Of a stretch of 64,000 bases of DNA, positions 25,473-38,017 are shown piece by piece. Made by a program: the position numbers and the translations under genes. The notes under the pieces were generated by a model, which saw only the letters and a program-made list of their open reading frames with translations, searched no databases and was not told where the DNA came from. Source of the stretch: Blasia pusilla (taxonomy: Eukaryota > Marchantiophyta > Marchantiopsida > Blasiales); NCBI GenBank assembly GCA_050084515.1, contig CM114275.1, positions 19,778,001-19,842,000 of the forward strand, in the 5' to 3' direction. Within the stretch, counting starts at the first letter, position 1, and each line of letters begins with the position of its first letter.

Positions 25473-28400
25473 TTTCAACAAGTCCAACGCTATCATGTTT
25501 TCCTTAGTCAAGCTATCATGAGATTTTAGTCTTGAGGTTCAAGGTCCTCCTAATGATTTTCATGCTCTTCTTTATGAAGGATATATAGGTCTTACACTTC
25601 ATCACACTCAAACCTACCATCATTTGTACTCTTATTGGATTAACTCTCCATTTAGTATGGAGGAAACCTTGTGTACATCTTGACTTCCTCACTCTTCTTG
25701 TTAGTTATAATCAACATTACATTCTTCAAGGATATGTCTTAAAAATACAAATGAGCATGTAAAATAGGGAAAAAATTTGCGTGAAAGGATTTTCATCAAG
25801 GAACCAAAGATGATTTTCATCTGCTAGATGTCATAGATGGGCTTCTTCTTTGTCATTTCTCTACCATCCAGGGATTCTTATTTGCATGGCACATCCTCCT
25901 TACTCCATACCTACTTTGCATGGTCAAGTGTGCCATACCACGCTACTTTATGCTTTCGTTGCTTTGCATGGTCATCTACACCATTCTAACTTGCAAATGA
26001 ATTTGATGAAATATTCTTGTATTTAACTACATAGTTTTAGTTGCATTTATATTTGATGGTAGATGGATCAAGCACATATTCATATCTCTTGTATATGCTA
26101 TTGCATGAAGTCCGCAGATCTACAAGAGTCCAATATTTTTTTTGTAAAACAAGGTAAGTTTGTCCACTGATCTTCCTACCTTTGTATTACCCTTTCACCA
26201 TATCTATTGTCTCTTTTTTATAGAGCACATCCAACAACTCTTTGTGTGAAACTCCCCCAAATCCTATCTTACCACCAGATCCAATGTCTCTTTTTTATAT
26301 TGCACATATGGTGTCTCTTTCATACAAAGCACATCCATTAGTCTTTTGGATCTTGTCTTCCCATTGGTTCCAATGTCTCTTTCATATAGAGCACATATAT
26401 TAGCCTTTCGTGCAAGATCCCTTCGGATCTTGTCTTGCCATTGGTTTTGATGTCTCTTTTATACATGTTCATTATGGACTTTTGAGTGTTCTTTATCTTT
26501 CCTTGACCAACATCTCATCCTTGCACACTTTTCATACCATGGTGTTGAAAACCTTCTTTTCTTCATATCATGCTCTTCAAGTTACAATTGAAATCCTTGC
26601 TTTGGCTTGAGTTATATGTTTCCTCTATAATTGGGTCTAGCTAGATTAGCTCATATCCTTCCATTCTTTTTTCTTTAAGTAAGGTTCATTTTAGCCTAAA
26701 ATTTAACCCTATTCTCATCTAAACTTTGTTCACAATTTTTAATCTTCATATATTCCAGAATTCCACTTCTTATAACACACCATTTACAATAGGTGTATAC
26801 AAGATAATAAATGAGAATTTTTTTTCTTTAGACATGTGGTAGTTATATTTTGTGCCATTTTGGCAACTAAATTTCTAATTTGTATGAACTAATCTTGGTG
26901 GTTAAAAATATCTCTATTCTATATTTGTATTTTATCCTTTCTATAGGGCGCTTTGAAGTGTGACCTTGCTCAAACTCTAGACTTCTTCCACTTTGTCTCA
27001 AACAATGGCAAAATCATCTTCTTTTTCATCCAATGAGAAAAATGATGCTTAATTAGTACATTGGCAACGACATATCCAATCCTTTTCAATCAATCCAGCC
27101 TATATATTAAGTCCAAACTACTATCTACATTCAATATCAATTTTCCATCAAATATATAACCACTAAACTAGTCTCTCCCCCTAATACTAAGAACAACATT
27201 ATGTCTCCAAAGAGACCAACCCAAATCTACAACTTCTAGTGATATTATGATAGAAGCTATGTAAATATGTCTTTCATCTCATGCCAAAGCCTATATCTTA
27301 TGAACTCATATGCCAGCCATGGAAATATAATTTTCTTATCTAGGGGAAATTCAAGGATATGAGTATGCGCATGCAAACTCCTAGCTTGATAGGCACCATC
27401 CAATGCTCATCCTATTCATGTTCCGTAACACAAGAACCACCAACAGTAAATGTATGAAAGTTAACTTTGACTTCTCTTGTTTGTATGTTATCAACATTGC
27501 AAATGGGTACTTGGTATGCTCCTCCTTGGCATTATGGAATGAACATGCTTGTGGTAATACTTACTATGATATAGATCCTCTTGGTTTCTGATACTAGGCT
27601 CACCTCATGTTGTTTTAACCACCATTTATTTTTATGGGTCGTGGTCTATCCATACTAATTCACGTATTCTATAATGTCCAAAGTTAGGTATTTTTACCAT
27701 CTTCATCAAGCGAAAGGACTCCTTATTCTCCTAAGGACGAGGAATCCCTGAACCCATAATCACATTACCCATCTTTTTTCTTCTTGTATGCTTAGAATTG
27801 ATGCAAATGCTTTTCTATTCCCAATAGACACAAACGTGGACTAGCAAGTTGATTGCATGTAGTCTACTTAATTGTGTGTTTCAAGCAATTTATGTAACTA
27901 GATCCTCTAGACTTCCAAGTTAGCCTTTTGTCAATTGTTCTCTATTTGAAATAACAATAAGAACTGGTAAGAGATTTTTTCATATCATTACATTTCTTTG
28001 GAAGAATTCTTCCCTCAACTACTCTATTTGTACCCATTCTCGTACCCATTGTGTGTTAGGATTTTTAGATGCAAGAGAGGGGACAGATCAATGGGAATAT
28101 TTTCCTATTGTAGTTCATAGTATTAGAAGTGCTCACTCAATGGTACAAAAATTAAAATTTTTGAGGTTCAAAGGATCCCCCACTGCAAAATTTATATATA
28201 TTCTATTTTCTAAGACCACTTCTTCCCTTGTAATAGTCTCTTTTAGGATGTTCATAACTTCAATTTGTGGTGCAATTTTTCCATTGTTGAGAGAAAAATT
28301 CAGAAGATCTTACATGGAAAGGACCTCATTCTCAAAGTGACCAGTTAGTAATTTTTTTGCTCTTTTCAAGAGCAATCCCTTCACGATTTAGATTCCCTCT

Positions 28401-28704
28401 ACCATACTTTCTCTCACTAAAAGAAAAGCACCATTTATATGACTAGTCTTATCTAAGTTAAATTTAAATGACTCATGCAAAGAATAACTAAAATTATGAA
28501 TCTGCTAGTTAAGCATTTGTTTTTAGCTCGACAACTTACTTGTTCATGGAATTATGAAAAAAATCTTAATAGATGTGTATGTGTTGTAAACAAATAATTG
28601 TTATTCTTTTGATAATTAGTCCTAGCCACAAGTGTCAACACAATTGTTAAAAAAAATCCACATTGAGAAAAGAGGCTACATCACCAATTTTGATCATCCA
28701 AAAA
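25473..28704. other. AT-rich intergenic DNA with a degenerate local repeat
   Basis: No gene is supported. A 95-residue plus frame at 28053-28340 shows no domain. The only structure is the repeat described at 26205-26465. Confidence 0.5.
26205..26465 (+). repeat. Degenerate tandem repeat, about 80-100 bp period
   Basis: Phrases such as ccaatgtctctttcatata, agagcacat and ggatcttgtcttgccattgg recur three to four times across this stretch. Divergence between units is high. Confidence 0.6.
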
Positions 28705-28802
28705 AAATTCCAAGCGATCCTGTTGGATGAAAGTGCCAAGACTTAGTGTTAGGAGGAGAAGAGTTTGAAAAATGAAAGGTCACTCTCCAATAAAAGTATA
28801 GA
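28705..28802 (-). mobile_element. Truncated non-autonomous Helitron
   Basis: It starts TCTATACTTTTATTGGAGAG at 28802 on the minus strand and follows the sequence of its neighbour (CTTGGCACTTTCATCC, GATCGCTTGGAATTT) before losing similarity near 28705. It lies immediately 3' of the copy at 28803-28982, head to tail. Confidence 0.55.
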
Positions 28803-28982
28803 TGTAAGTCGGTATGATGCACGAGTTTAAATTACCTCCCATTTGATGATTACTTCTCAAAATTCTCAAGCGCTCTTTGAAATAAATTCCAAGCGATCCT
28901 GATCCTACTGGATGAAAGTGCCAAGTGTCAAGAGGAGAGGAATTTGAAAAAATGTAAGGACACTTTCCAATAGAAATATAGA
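28803..28982 (-). mobile_element. Non-autonomous Helitron, 180 bp
   Basis: It starts TCTATATTTCTATTGGAAAG at 28982 (preceded by A) and ends after ACTCGTGCATCATACCGACT, which resembles the subterminal part of the 25256 copy but with a damaged hairpin and no good CTRR. The internal GAGAATTTTGAGAAGTAATC and GAGGTAATTTAAACTC recur in the copy at 43.4-43.6 kb. Confidence 0.6.
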
Positions 28983-29900
28983 TTTCTAGATCGTGTGAGA
29001 CTATGATATAACTATGTTGCATTTTTTTCACATCTAAATGATGTCCCAAGACGCAGTCAAAATTGGAAACCATAATCTCGGAAGTAGATTTTTATTTGGT
29101 TCCATAGTCAAATAGGATAATCTTATCAGTCCTTTTGCCAGCTGCGCTCCAAATTTCAAAGCAATATTAGAAAATGTGCAAGAAACTCTAGGACAAAATA
29201 ATCAACATTTAAATTTCTTTGGAAACATGAAAGGGGATTGGTTAGTGGAGGGGAGCCAACATAGTTTAAGCTAAAGTGAAGGAAGGTATGATTAGTTTTT
29301 GCATTCTCTTTATCTAAATGAGACTTTGGGAATCGAAGATTTTCTGCAATAAAAGAAAAGTTTACAGATTTGTTTTCCAAAATCAAGAGAAGATTTTATT
29401 TCATGTAAAATATCCCAAATGATTTTTCTCAGAAATGAGAAAAAAATGGATCCACGCACCTGAGGTAGGCCGAGGAGTTTTTTAGGGCCTGGCCCGTGTG
29501 ACAGCTGTCCCGCGCGCTCTGGGCTGTGAGTAGCCCCGGAACGAAAGATCGAGAGACTTGACGACTTCTCGATTAAGAGTCCCGATCGGATTGAGATTCG
29601 GTGCGATGACTCGAGTCATATATGTGTTCAATGAAGCACACGCATCACGCGATTTCGTAGGGATTTTAGATGATCCGAACAGCACACGACTACAGGGAAG
29701 ATTTCGTGTCTTAATAATTACGTAAAGAGCTCAGCGTTGTTTCCTTTGTCGGGTAGAATTACACGATCACATGTGGTTCTTGGAATCATAGATTAACGCA
29801 AGACGTCACTGTCTCTAGAGTTCTCCGAATTGGATAAATGAGGTCCACCGTTTTCCCACGAGACGTTATAAAATGTTCCCGATCAAAACTGTTTTCGTTT
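28983..29900. other. Intergenic, no gene seen
   Basis: Short frames without recognisable domains. From about 29460 the base composition becomes more balanced, approaching the secreted-gene block. Confidence 0.5.
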
Positions 29901-29964
29901 CGGGAACTATTACATGTGTTCCACTATTTCGCATCGAGGGTGAAGTCCTGAAGCACGCGTTGCA

Positions 29965-30222
29965 TTGAAAAGCAAAGCATATCGAATTAAAATAGAATTC
30001 CCCCAACATCGTTCCGATGACGACGAGGTCGGCATGCATATTGTATTATCGTGGTCAAAACTGTCAGCGATTCTGAGACCGAGACATGCAAGGATCCAAA
30101 GAATATCTAGACGAAGAGCCTGCTTATTCTTAAACAATTGCAACTCGAACCTAGTAACCGATTTCCCGTCCTCGGAACTAGGAAATAGTGGAGATTTTCT
30201 CGGGTGGACTCCCGATTTGTGA
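29965..30222 (+). other. Conserved upstream frame in block A (coding status unclear)
   Basis: An 85-residue frame containing VGMHIVLSWSKLSAIL and RRACLFLNNCNSNLVTDFP. It aligns without gaps to a frame in the same relative position of block B (42394-42639). Conservation could simply reflect the DNA duplication. No domain is recognised. Confidence 0.3.
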
Positions 30223-30376
30223 GACGGCTTTCGATTCTGTGTATTCTCGTAAGCCTTCATGCAGGAACGAAAAAACAAAGTTCACGGGTATTCTTCGGCA
30301 TAAAATATCTCTTTCAGGCTTAAGAAAACGAACAGCCTTTGAACAAGCTACCTACGGAAGGGAGTACGCAAACGGA

Positions 30377-30383
30377 ATAAAAG
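30377..30383 (+). promoter_or_regulatory. Possible TATA box, copy A
   Basis: ATAAAAG lies 98-104 bp upstream of the ATG at 30481, in the position of the TATA boxes of copies B and C. Confidence 0.4.
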
Positions 30384-30480
30384 ATGCACCCCATTCAGTT
30401 GAGACTCATGAGTCAGATTGATGCAGGGAGGCATCTGATGTTGCTGGGAGAAGCTTGCCACAAGGAGAGCTTTGCGCATC

Positions 30481-31011
30481 ATGTTTCTGCTCGCAATCCT
30501 TCTCGTCTTGCCAAGAATGGTCGGGGCGGCCTTCTTGATAATTTATCCCTCCGGTAGGTGCGTCGGTAGTGGCGTTCTATATACAGGTGTCAGCGCGAGC
30601 GTATGCTACAATTTTGGCGGAAGCGGTAACCTAGTGCCGGATTTAGTAGTTAGATCTATAACTTTCACGCACCACAACTGTCTAGGCATTGCATTCGGTT
30701 TGACGGGCTGTCCTCCGTTGAACATGGCGGCAGGCGAAATGGGCGAGGCGTGCCTCGACGCCCCCCGGGGAATCCGATCCGCTAGACTCTTCTGTGATGA
30801 TACTGAGGTCACGATGGACAGCGAAGAGACGAAACCAGAGTGCGTCGAACCTCAGGTGGCGGGAGTAGTGTACACCCAGGATCCCAGCAAGGGAACCTGG
30901 ATTCTTGAGACCGGAGATGCACACGAATCCTTCAAACAACTCACGAATATTTCTGACGATAAGAAAGTGGAATGGCTCCAGGCACAAGGCGCTTCGTTTC
31001 GACCGGCTTGA
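30481..31011 (+). CDS. Small secreted 7-cysteine protein, copy A
   Basis: An intronless open frame of 176 residues. MFLLAILLVLPRMVGA is a classic signal peptide with cleavage likely after GA, so the mature protein (about 160 residues) should enter the secretory pathway. Seven cysteines (GRC, SVCYNF, HNCLGI, TGCPP, EACLD, LFCDD, PECVE) match those of copies B and C. The mature part has two related halves: C...C-Y-N-F-G-G...RSITF and GC...C-L-D...IRSARLF. The C-terminal tail AGVVYTQDPSKGTWILE...LTNIS...VEWLQAQGASF is the most conserved part and has an N-glycosylation sequon (NIS). I chose ATG 30481; the frame extends three codons upstream without an ATG. Biochemical function is unknown. Confidence 0.8.
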   Translation: MFLLAILLVLPRMVGAAFLIIYPSGRCVGSGVLYTGVSASVCYNFGGSGNLVPDLVVRSITFTHHNCLGIAFGLTGCPPLNMAAGEMGEACLDAPRGIRSARLFCDDTEVTMDSEETKPECVEPQVAGVVYTQDPSKGTWILETGDAHESFKQLTNISDDKKVEWLQAQGASFRPA

Positions 31012-31990
31012 AATTGAACCAGTCATACTAGTACAGAGGTTAGTTGCGGCATGGGTCACAATGGTAGACTTATCCAATGCACAAGTTGGATCACTTGGTG
31101 AGACCGACATACTATGAAACTTCGGGAATCCTATTGCATGACACTTAGCCGACTACAAGAATAGTGCATGTAGCATACAATGAATTTCAAGTAGTAAGGA
31201 CATAGCATGCTCATGAATAAAAGAATGCTGTAATAGAGGACGGTGCCACATGTCGATTTCATTCGGTTCAGTTTCAAGTTTGATTTTTGTGATTGTCTGC
31301 GACGACTCGTTGAAGAAGCCAGAGGTAACCAGTTAGGCGAGGATTCTCGTCCGGTTATCAAGTCATAGAGTCTTTCCTCGAAAGAAAATTAGCACATATG
31401 AAACCTCTCCCGAATCTAATCTATAAGGCGGATGGCAGCATTGTGAGCAGTATTGTTGTGGATGTAATCTAATGGAGGCAATTTTTATCTACCCGCGCAT
31501 ATCAAAAATATGGAGGAGGTTCTTTGAGAGCTTTTAACCTGTTTGGCCTATCTTGGCGGAATGATCCAGACCAGTTTCGCTGGCAAAAGAAATAGTGTGA
31601 TTTCCTTCTCTGCTTGGTTGGTCACTTCGCGCGATTCTCTTGATGTTTGCTGGGAGATGAAATGAGGATGTGACATTGAAAAAACGACGGTATTCTTATC
31701 AGAATGCTACTTTGAGCGAGATATCGGTGACTCCAAACTCAGCTCCTACGGGAGTCGACGATGTAACCGGTACTTCTTTCCAGACATTTTACGCGGTGAG
31801 AGGTGGGTCAGATTGATGCAGAATTTCCTCGTTCGTTCACATTTGATCAACAAGAACCCTGCGCTTGTTCCCACCCTGGAATTGCATCGTGAGGCCGGAG
31901 GCTCAATTGTAATAAACACTCACAAATGGGATTTTTTCTCGAGTAACAGATGATGATCGCAAGAAATCTTTCATGTTGTGCATCCAATAT

Positions 31991-32081
31991 ATTGAAAGCT
32001 CCGGGAGAATACGTGAGCCGTCACTTTGAGGGTGTTATTGAAAGCCCCGGGAGAATACGTCTTCTTTGAGGGTGTCATTGA
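31991..32081 (+). repeat. 46-bp tandem duplication
   Basis: Two units starting attgaaag and containing ccgggagaatacgt and ctttgagggtgt, offset by 46 bp; the second is a few bases shorter. Confidence 0.8.
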
Positions 32082-33157
32082 ATGAGGATTTTCCAAATAA
32101 ATTTTCTAAAGAGAAAATGTGGAGCGTAGTAACATTCTTTTAAAGGTGAGTGTAAATTACATGTGTGATCATGTAAGTACGAAATGACTTTTGATTTGAT
32201 GTGTACTATCGTTGAAAGAAATGAGATAGCTTTTTCGTATGAAAAATATATTTAAAATTAACATTACCGTGTAGTAGAATTTGTCCCTTTTATGGAATTG
32301 GAATAATTTCGAATCATTTTCGAATGAATTTTTTTTAAATATAAAAGTTTCTAAACTTAAAGAAGTGTTTATTATCCTAAAAATTCAGCTAGTGTTATTG
32401 TGACGTCAATGCACTCGTTCTTACTAGTCTATACTATTGATAGCTTCATAGATCTTCCTATGAGAAGAAAGAGAGTGTTTCCTCTTTCTTTGAAGCCGTC
32501 TACAATTTAAGAGCTCATATATATCTTTATCCCTTTTTTTGGTATATGTTCAAATATGTGAAGATTATTTGGAAAATTTCTTTCTCATACAAACATAAGG
32601 GTATGTATGTACTAGTCTTTGTCTTCTACAAAATTGGCCATGTGTTAACATGTTTTGTAACTTGTGATCACTATCCAAACCATGCCAAGTTAGGCAACAA
32701 AAACTATTTCAAAAACATCACGATCACGATTGGTTATGCTTTTGTATTGTATGATTAGGTACAATGTCTAGCTTTATGATTGCTTGTATGATGCTTGGGA
32801 TGATGTGTGTGTGCAAGACACTTACAAGAGGTGATTTTGAAGTTAGCACCTTCAAAGTCTTTGAAAGTGATAATATTATTAGGGGTGTAGATAATCATAA
32901 TGCATGACCATCTCATTCCAACTCATATAAGAATGACACCTTGGGTAAGGAAGGTCCATGAATTTCAAAATGACTGTCTCAATTGTTTGATGGAAGAGGA
33001 GCCATAAGTATAAGATGAAACAATGATTGGATCGAGGAGAGAAATAGAGCAAGTAGAGTAGTAGAATTGGAGAACCATCTACAACACAAGCAAAATTTTT
33101 GAAAACCTATTAATTTGTATTATTTAAGGACCATATAACCAAAGAGGTCATACAACT

Positions 33158-33190
33158 CTTTAACCACAACTCATAAAGTTGTGGTTAAAG
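33158..33190. repeat. 14-bp perfect hairpin
   Basis: Arms 33158-33171 and 33177-33190 (ctttaaccacaact and its complement) around a 5-nt loop. Confidence 0.9.
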
Positions 33191-34083
33191 GGATTATGTA
33201 TTCATTTGAACCCCAAATTCTATCATACAATGAAAATAGCGTAAAGTTGCAAGAGTTAGAAACTTTGGATCCTATATTTTAATGTGCAATTCGATCACTC
33301 CTAGAAATAAGAAGTTAAAAGGGAGAGGAAATGTTAAAACCCTTTTGAGGATAGAGGGTAAAAGCGTACTAATAGGTTGTTGTAAATTTTTTTCTATTTG
33401 GAAATATGTCTTTTAGATATTATGACATGAGAGTTGCCATGCGGCATGGTTATTTTCGATATAGTTCTTAGGTATTCTATACTCTTATTCAAAGAAAATT
33501 TCATTTCATGTATGGTTGTACACAACTCATGAGCTAGGTGTTTTTGTCTACATCTTGAGTTAAGTTTGGGTCTAGTATCAGAGAGGGCAACACTCGGGGA
33601 TGTCACACTTCATATACTTCTAGACCCACATACGGCTAGCTCTTCCTTCAATATCCCTTAAATTTTTTTTTTTGGAATTTTTTAAAGTTGAAGTATTATA
33701 AATTTAGCCAGTTGAAAATACCCTTAAATCAAAATTTTCCTAATTAAACCCTACCTTCACGAAGTTGATAGTATTTCAGCTGAAAAATTATTTTCAACTG
33801 CAAATTGACATTGAAGATAGTAATTTGCACTAAGATATACAAGAACCATATGTGATTGCATATAACTTTATTGCTTATCCCTTAGCTTGTAGGCATCTCA
33901 TGTAATCATCAATCACCATCTTATCATGAGGGTCTAGATGCTAAACTATCTTAGTTCCTCTTAAATCTGTCATCATTACCACTAAACATAAAATTTACTC
34001 TACATTTATTTTAACTAAATCATTTGTATCATTTGAGTATTTCAAATCTCGAGTTGGACCTCTTGGCTTAAACCAGATGAAAA

Positions 34084-35961
34084 CTACTCTACATGACAAT
34101 CCCTCCTTACTATTAGTACTGTCTTTTTTCTCCAAGTCAAAAGTTCTCTTGATCTTCCCCATTTTTTGCCATATTTTCTTTGGATTTGTTGCACCCTACC
34201 AATCCATGGTACCAATTTTGTAGAAGCACTTGTTCGTGCATGAGCCCTTTTTTGTCCTGGTAATACATTCTCCTCAAACAGAACTCCACAATTTGCTCCA
34301 ACATCAAATAGACAAGTGAGAACTTCACTTAACATTGATAAACTACTCCTAACACTTATTTGATTGTAATACATACTCTTTTTCACTCTAGTTAATCTAT
34401 CTTTAAATAACAAAGGATTCCCACATAACTCACCAATTAAAGTGGATTTATAAATCAGCTTATCCTCATATTCTACTATGCATTCAATAGTTGTGTTATC
34501 AATATTCTCAACAGAATAATTGAGTTTCTCTCCAATTACATGTCGCACTTCATGTGCCGCTACCTCCATCTCATTTATCCCATTTTCCATCAAATCTCCG
34601 GTTTGACTGCCACCAACCTACACCAATTCTCTTTCCATATCCTCTAATCTTATTGCATTTTCATTTGTTGCCATTCAAATTTCTAATGGTGTCAAAATCT
34701 CATCATCTGGATCAGTAGATGTAGCTAACATATTTTCATCCCCATGTCTCTTAAACCATTTTTCTTCACTTATTCAAGGAGATCTCTATCATTCTTGAGA
34801 GCTTGTTGATCCAGTGTTATGCGGGTGCATACTTGATTGAATTCATACATGCTTGGCTTCAATTAAACCTTCTCTCAATGGCTCCAATACCACATCCTCA
34901 CTATGAATGACTAATGAAATCTCCCAAGTCTGCAAATTTCTCACTTGGTGTCAAAGGATTGAGCTTACGCCACACAAGCTCTTGCTTATAATAAGATCGA
35001 GCAACCTTCAATCCTTCCTCACCAAACTCCATGAATCCTCTTTAAACCTGAAGCAAAATCTAAAATTGTAGAGAAATCATAGTTCCTTTCATGACCACTC
35101 ATGCCTCCTACTTTGGAAAAAATTTTTTTCAATACAATCTGACCCGCATAGATGCAAAGGAACATGGAGTGTAGGATATCGATCTCTAAAGAGTACACTC
35201 AAGTGAACAACAAAATGTATAGACATTTGTACATCATGAAAAGCTTTTAAACTTACCATGTTTTTCTCTCCAAAAACCACGTTATTTCTTGCTAAGCCAT
35301 GAGTACCTACTTTCAACCATAACCTCCATAATCTAAAGAAGAAGGATACTTTAGATGCCTTCTTCACCCTCTCAAATAAATTGAGAATAGGAGAGAAAAA
35401 AAGATCAATATTATCTCCACATATTTCTAAGTACAATATAGTTCCTAAAATGCATTCATATAATTAATCTTTTCTCTCTAATATCTTCCTTAAACACTCT
35501 TGTACTTTTCTACTACAAAGCCTTTGGGAAGATGCCCAAATTTTCCTATCATGCCTATTCACAACAACCATTGTCAAACCGTGATCATCCCAAGAGTAAA
35601 GGTCATACACCCTCTTTACGTGCTCCAAAGTGGCATGGTGAGCATCTAATGCCATAGATTTTGTACACCTATCAAGAGGATTCACAAGTTTCTTCCCATA
35701 ATGGGGAGGGTCTTGATCCCCAAATCCATACACATCTACTGATGGAAGAATTGACGCAAATAAATTCCATCCTGGCCAACTAATACCAAACTGAGGACCA
35801 TACTTACTCCAATATGAAAGTAACTCTCCGTCTTCAATGTTGTCCTCTTCCTTTCTCTTCATTTCATTCACAAGTGGATAAATCCTGAAACTTTTCAAGG
35901 TCATGGATCCTAGCCACATAAGCTCAAGGAAAAAAAAATTATTCCAAATTTCCACCTTCAA
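34084..35961 (-). pseudogene. Broken gene of unknown, possibly transposase-like family
   Basis: Several minus-strand segments follow each other and look like parts of one protein: ISWPGWNLFASILPSVDVYG, LEHVKRVYDLYSWDDHGL, IWASSQRLCSRKVQECLRKI (35464-35961); then LYLEICGDNIDLFFSPIL, FFFRLWRLWLKVGTHGL, VHLSVLFRDRYPTLHVPLHL and LCGSDCIEKNFF (35089-35436); then, after stop-ridden sequence, IVEYEDKLIYKSTLIGELCG and LLFKDRLTRVKKSMYY (34084-34593). The C-G-S-D-C-I-E-x-x-F-F stretch recalls the acidic C-terminal motif of some eukaryotic transposase-type proteins, but I cannot assign a family. Stops at 35464 and near 35088 break the frame. It could instead be a decayed host gene with introns. Confidence 0.4.
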
Positions 35962-36579
35962 GTTGAATAAAAAATGAAAAACCGCTAATGTGGCCCACCA
36001 TTTTTAGTAGCCTTGTGGAGCCCAACTCTCCAAATCTGAACCGTTCATACCCAAGGGAAGATCATCATGGACAAGTAGAGAAAATATCAATTGAATCCAA
36101 AGGTGGAAAAATATGTTGTCCCAATATTAGGGCAAAATAACCAACAACAAGAAGGGAATTGACAAAGTAACTCCTAGAGTAACTCTTCTTCTTCTTCAAT
36201 CTTGTCCTCTTCCTTTCCATTCACTTCGTTCATAAATGCATAAATCTTGAAACTTTTCCACATCATGGATGCAAGCCTCATAAGCCCAAGGGAAAAAAAC
36301 ACTCCAAATGCCCACTTACAAGTTGAATTAAAAATGAAAAACCACAAATATGGCCCATGATTTTTAGAAGTCTTATGGAACCCAGCTCTCCTTAGAGTTA
36401 TGGAGATATTAAATTCAAATACGATCTTTTTTATTTATATATTGTCCCTTTTTATCATATTATGTTATAATATGTTACATAAGATAAGATATGATTATAT
36501 GGTATTATATTATATTAAAAAATGATACATGGACACGTGGTAATGGAGAGTTTCTACCACCCTTCAAAATTTCAACTCA

Positions 36580-37640
36580 AAAATCCCCTAGGGGAACCAA
36601 AGTGAGTTGGCATTCGAGTGCCGCGAGAGGTCATGCACTAAGTGGTCACATATATAGATGAGGAGTTGGATACGCCCATGGAGGAGGTAGAGAATTTCCG
36701 TCTAGACAAGTTGAGCGAGACTTTGGGCATGATGCTATGTGGCTCCTAAGTCTTAGAGCAGTTACACCAACATATTGTAACGATGGCATTCAAGGTATTG
36801 GATGCCGTGTTAGTGACATCGATCTCATATATAGAAATTAGGTTTATGAAGGATCCACATAGAGGGAATGCCAAGAAACAAACTAGGCTCCCTTAGCCAT
36901 TTAGTATGTCTGAGGCAATGAGGACCTCATTGATGGATCTTGATCAGATCTAGAGTTCTCGAAGGTTGGATATCGGTGGTATGTAGGCACGGTCTACAAT
37001 GGGAGTAGCGAGTGTGATGACTCCTATTGTTGATGCTTGCAAGGAGCCTATGTCAAGCACGTTGTTATGTTGTTGGGGATGGCCACTATCATGTATTACA
37101 TCGTGTGATTTTCTACTTCCAATGTTGTTACATTGCAAGGCATGCCTACAGAGGTGTTCTAGTTGGCAACTACGCTATGTGAGTGTGGAGATTGTATTTT
37201 TTCCTTGAGTTCAAAGGTAGTTGTAGAAGAGATGGTGAACTTGTCCTAAGAGCCTATACCCAGAATCATGGTAGGTTGTGCCAACTAGGATGGCACAAAT
37301 GTGTGCTAGACACGTAACAAAGTGTACCATGCATGATGTCTCTAGGTATTACTTTGTTGTATAAGTGTATAGAGACTTTTTTTTTGGTTAGTCTAGGAGG
37401 TAGAGTCTATTTTCCGCAAGATGCCTTATTGGATTCAAGAGCCCAACCCTTGATGTTGGGGAAGGCAACATTCATATTGAATTTCTTGGGCCTTAGGCAA
37501 GTGGATATTAAGCGGTTCCCATCCAAGATATAGACGTCCCTAGGTGGGGCCAATACAACCTAGTTTATCATTCGACATGAGATTGTGGTGAGGATTCAAC
37601 CCTGATATCGGAGTGATGATAAAGTTGCACCAAAAAAGAC
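36580..37640 (+). pseudogene. LTR-retrotransposon gag-protease remnant
   Basis: Frames such as ELDTPMEEVENFRLDKLSE and MAFKVLDAVLVTSISYIE look like a decayed gag. At about 37430, ALLDSRAQPLMLGKA resembles a retroviral-type aspartic protease with DSR where DSG is required, followed by QVDIKRFPSKI and TSLGGA. Many stops. I found no reverse transcriptase or LTRs to go with it. Confidence 0.4.
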
Positions 37641-37689
37641 GAGTTTGGACATGCCCAATAGGTCCCATGCTTAGGTTTTTTTGGTATCC

Positions 37690-38017
37690 AAGTTAAACGC
37701 GCAGGCTCATGACATGGGAATGGGTGCAGGCAAGGATCAAATGGGTGTGCAGGCTATGAGGGCTCACCATGCCCACATCAAGTCAGCCTATCCTCTAACC
37801 TAGCGGGCTTGATGCAAGCTTGCATGGGCTCGATAAGGGCTAAAAAATGGGTACCAATAGTAGGCAATGGATCGCTGGACTAGGTATAGGCTAGTTGAGC
37901 CTGATTCTATAATCCAAGCTTGTGTGCAAGACGTGGGAATCTGGGCCCGCACAAACATGTCCGTCCTAGGGACGGATCTAAGGCAGCAGACTCAGAATTT
38001 GTCTACGTGCAACCTTG
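37690..38017 (+). mobile_element. hAT-like MITE remnant
   Basis: The right end tttgtctacgtgcaaccttg (to 38017) matches the termini of the family found at 38914-39277 and 43.8-57.1 kb, and the interior has the same G/C-rich run (gcaggctc, gggcccgcacaaacatgtcc). The left end is unclear. Confidence 0.5.

Larger units (their letters stand above)
29900..31900 (+). repeat. Secreted-gene duplication block A
   Basis: This block is related along its length to 40460-42750 (inverted) and 53190-54985. Shared marks include ggcatgcatatt near 30032, the upstream stretch ggctttcgattctgtg, the gene itself, and downstream ggttcagtttcaag (about 31264) and ttcacatttgatcaacaaga (about 31836). It is the most divergent copy. 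Confidence 0.7.
31012..34083. other. 3' part of block A, then intergenic
   Basis: To about 31900 this is the downstream part of block A. Further on lie a 46-bp tandem duplication (31991-32036 and 32037-32081) and a 14-bp hairpin (33158-33190). No gene is supported from 31.9 to 34.1 kb. Confidence 0.5.
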
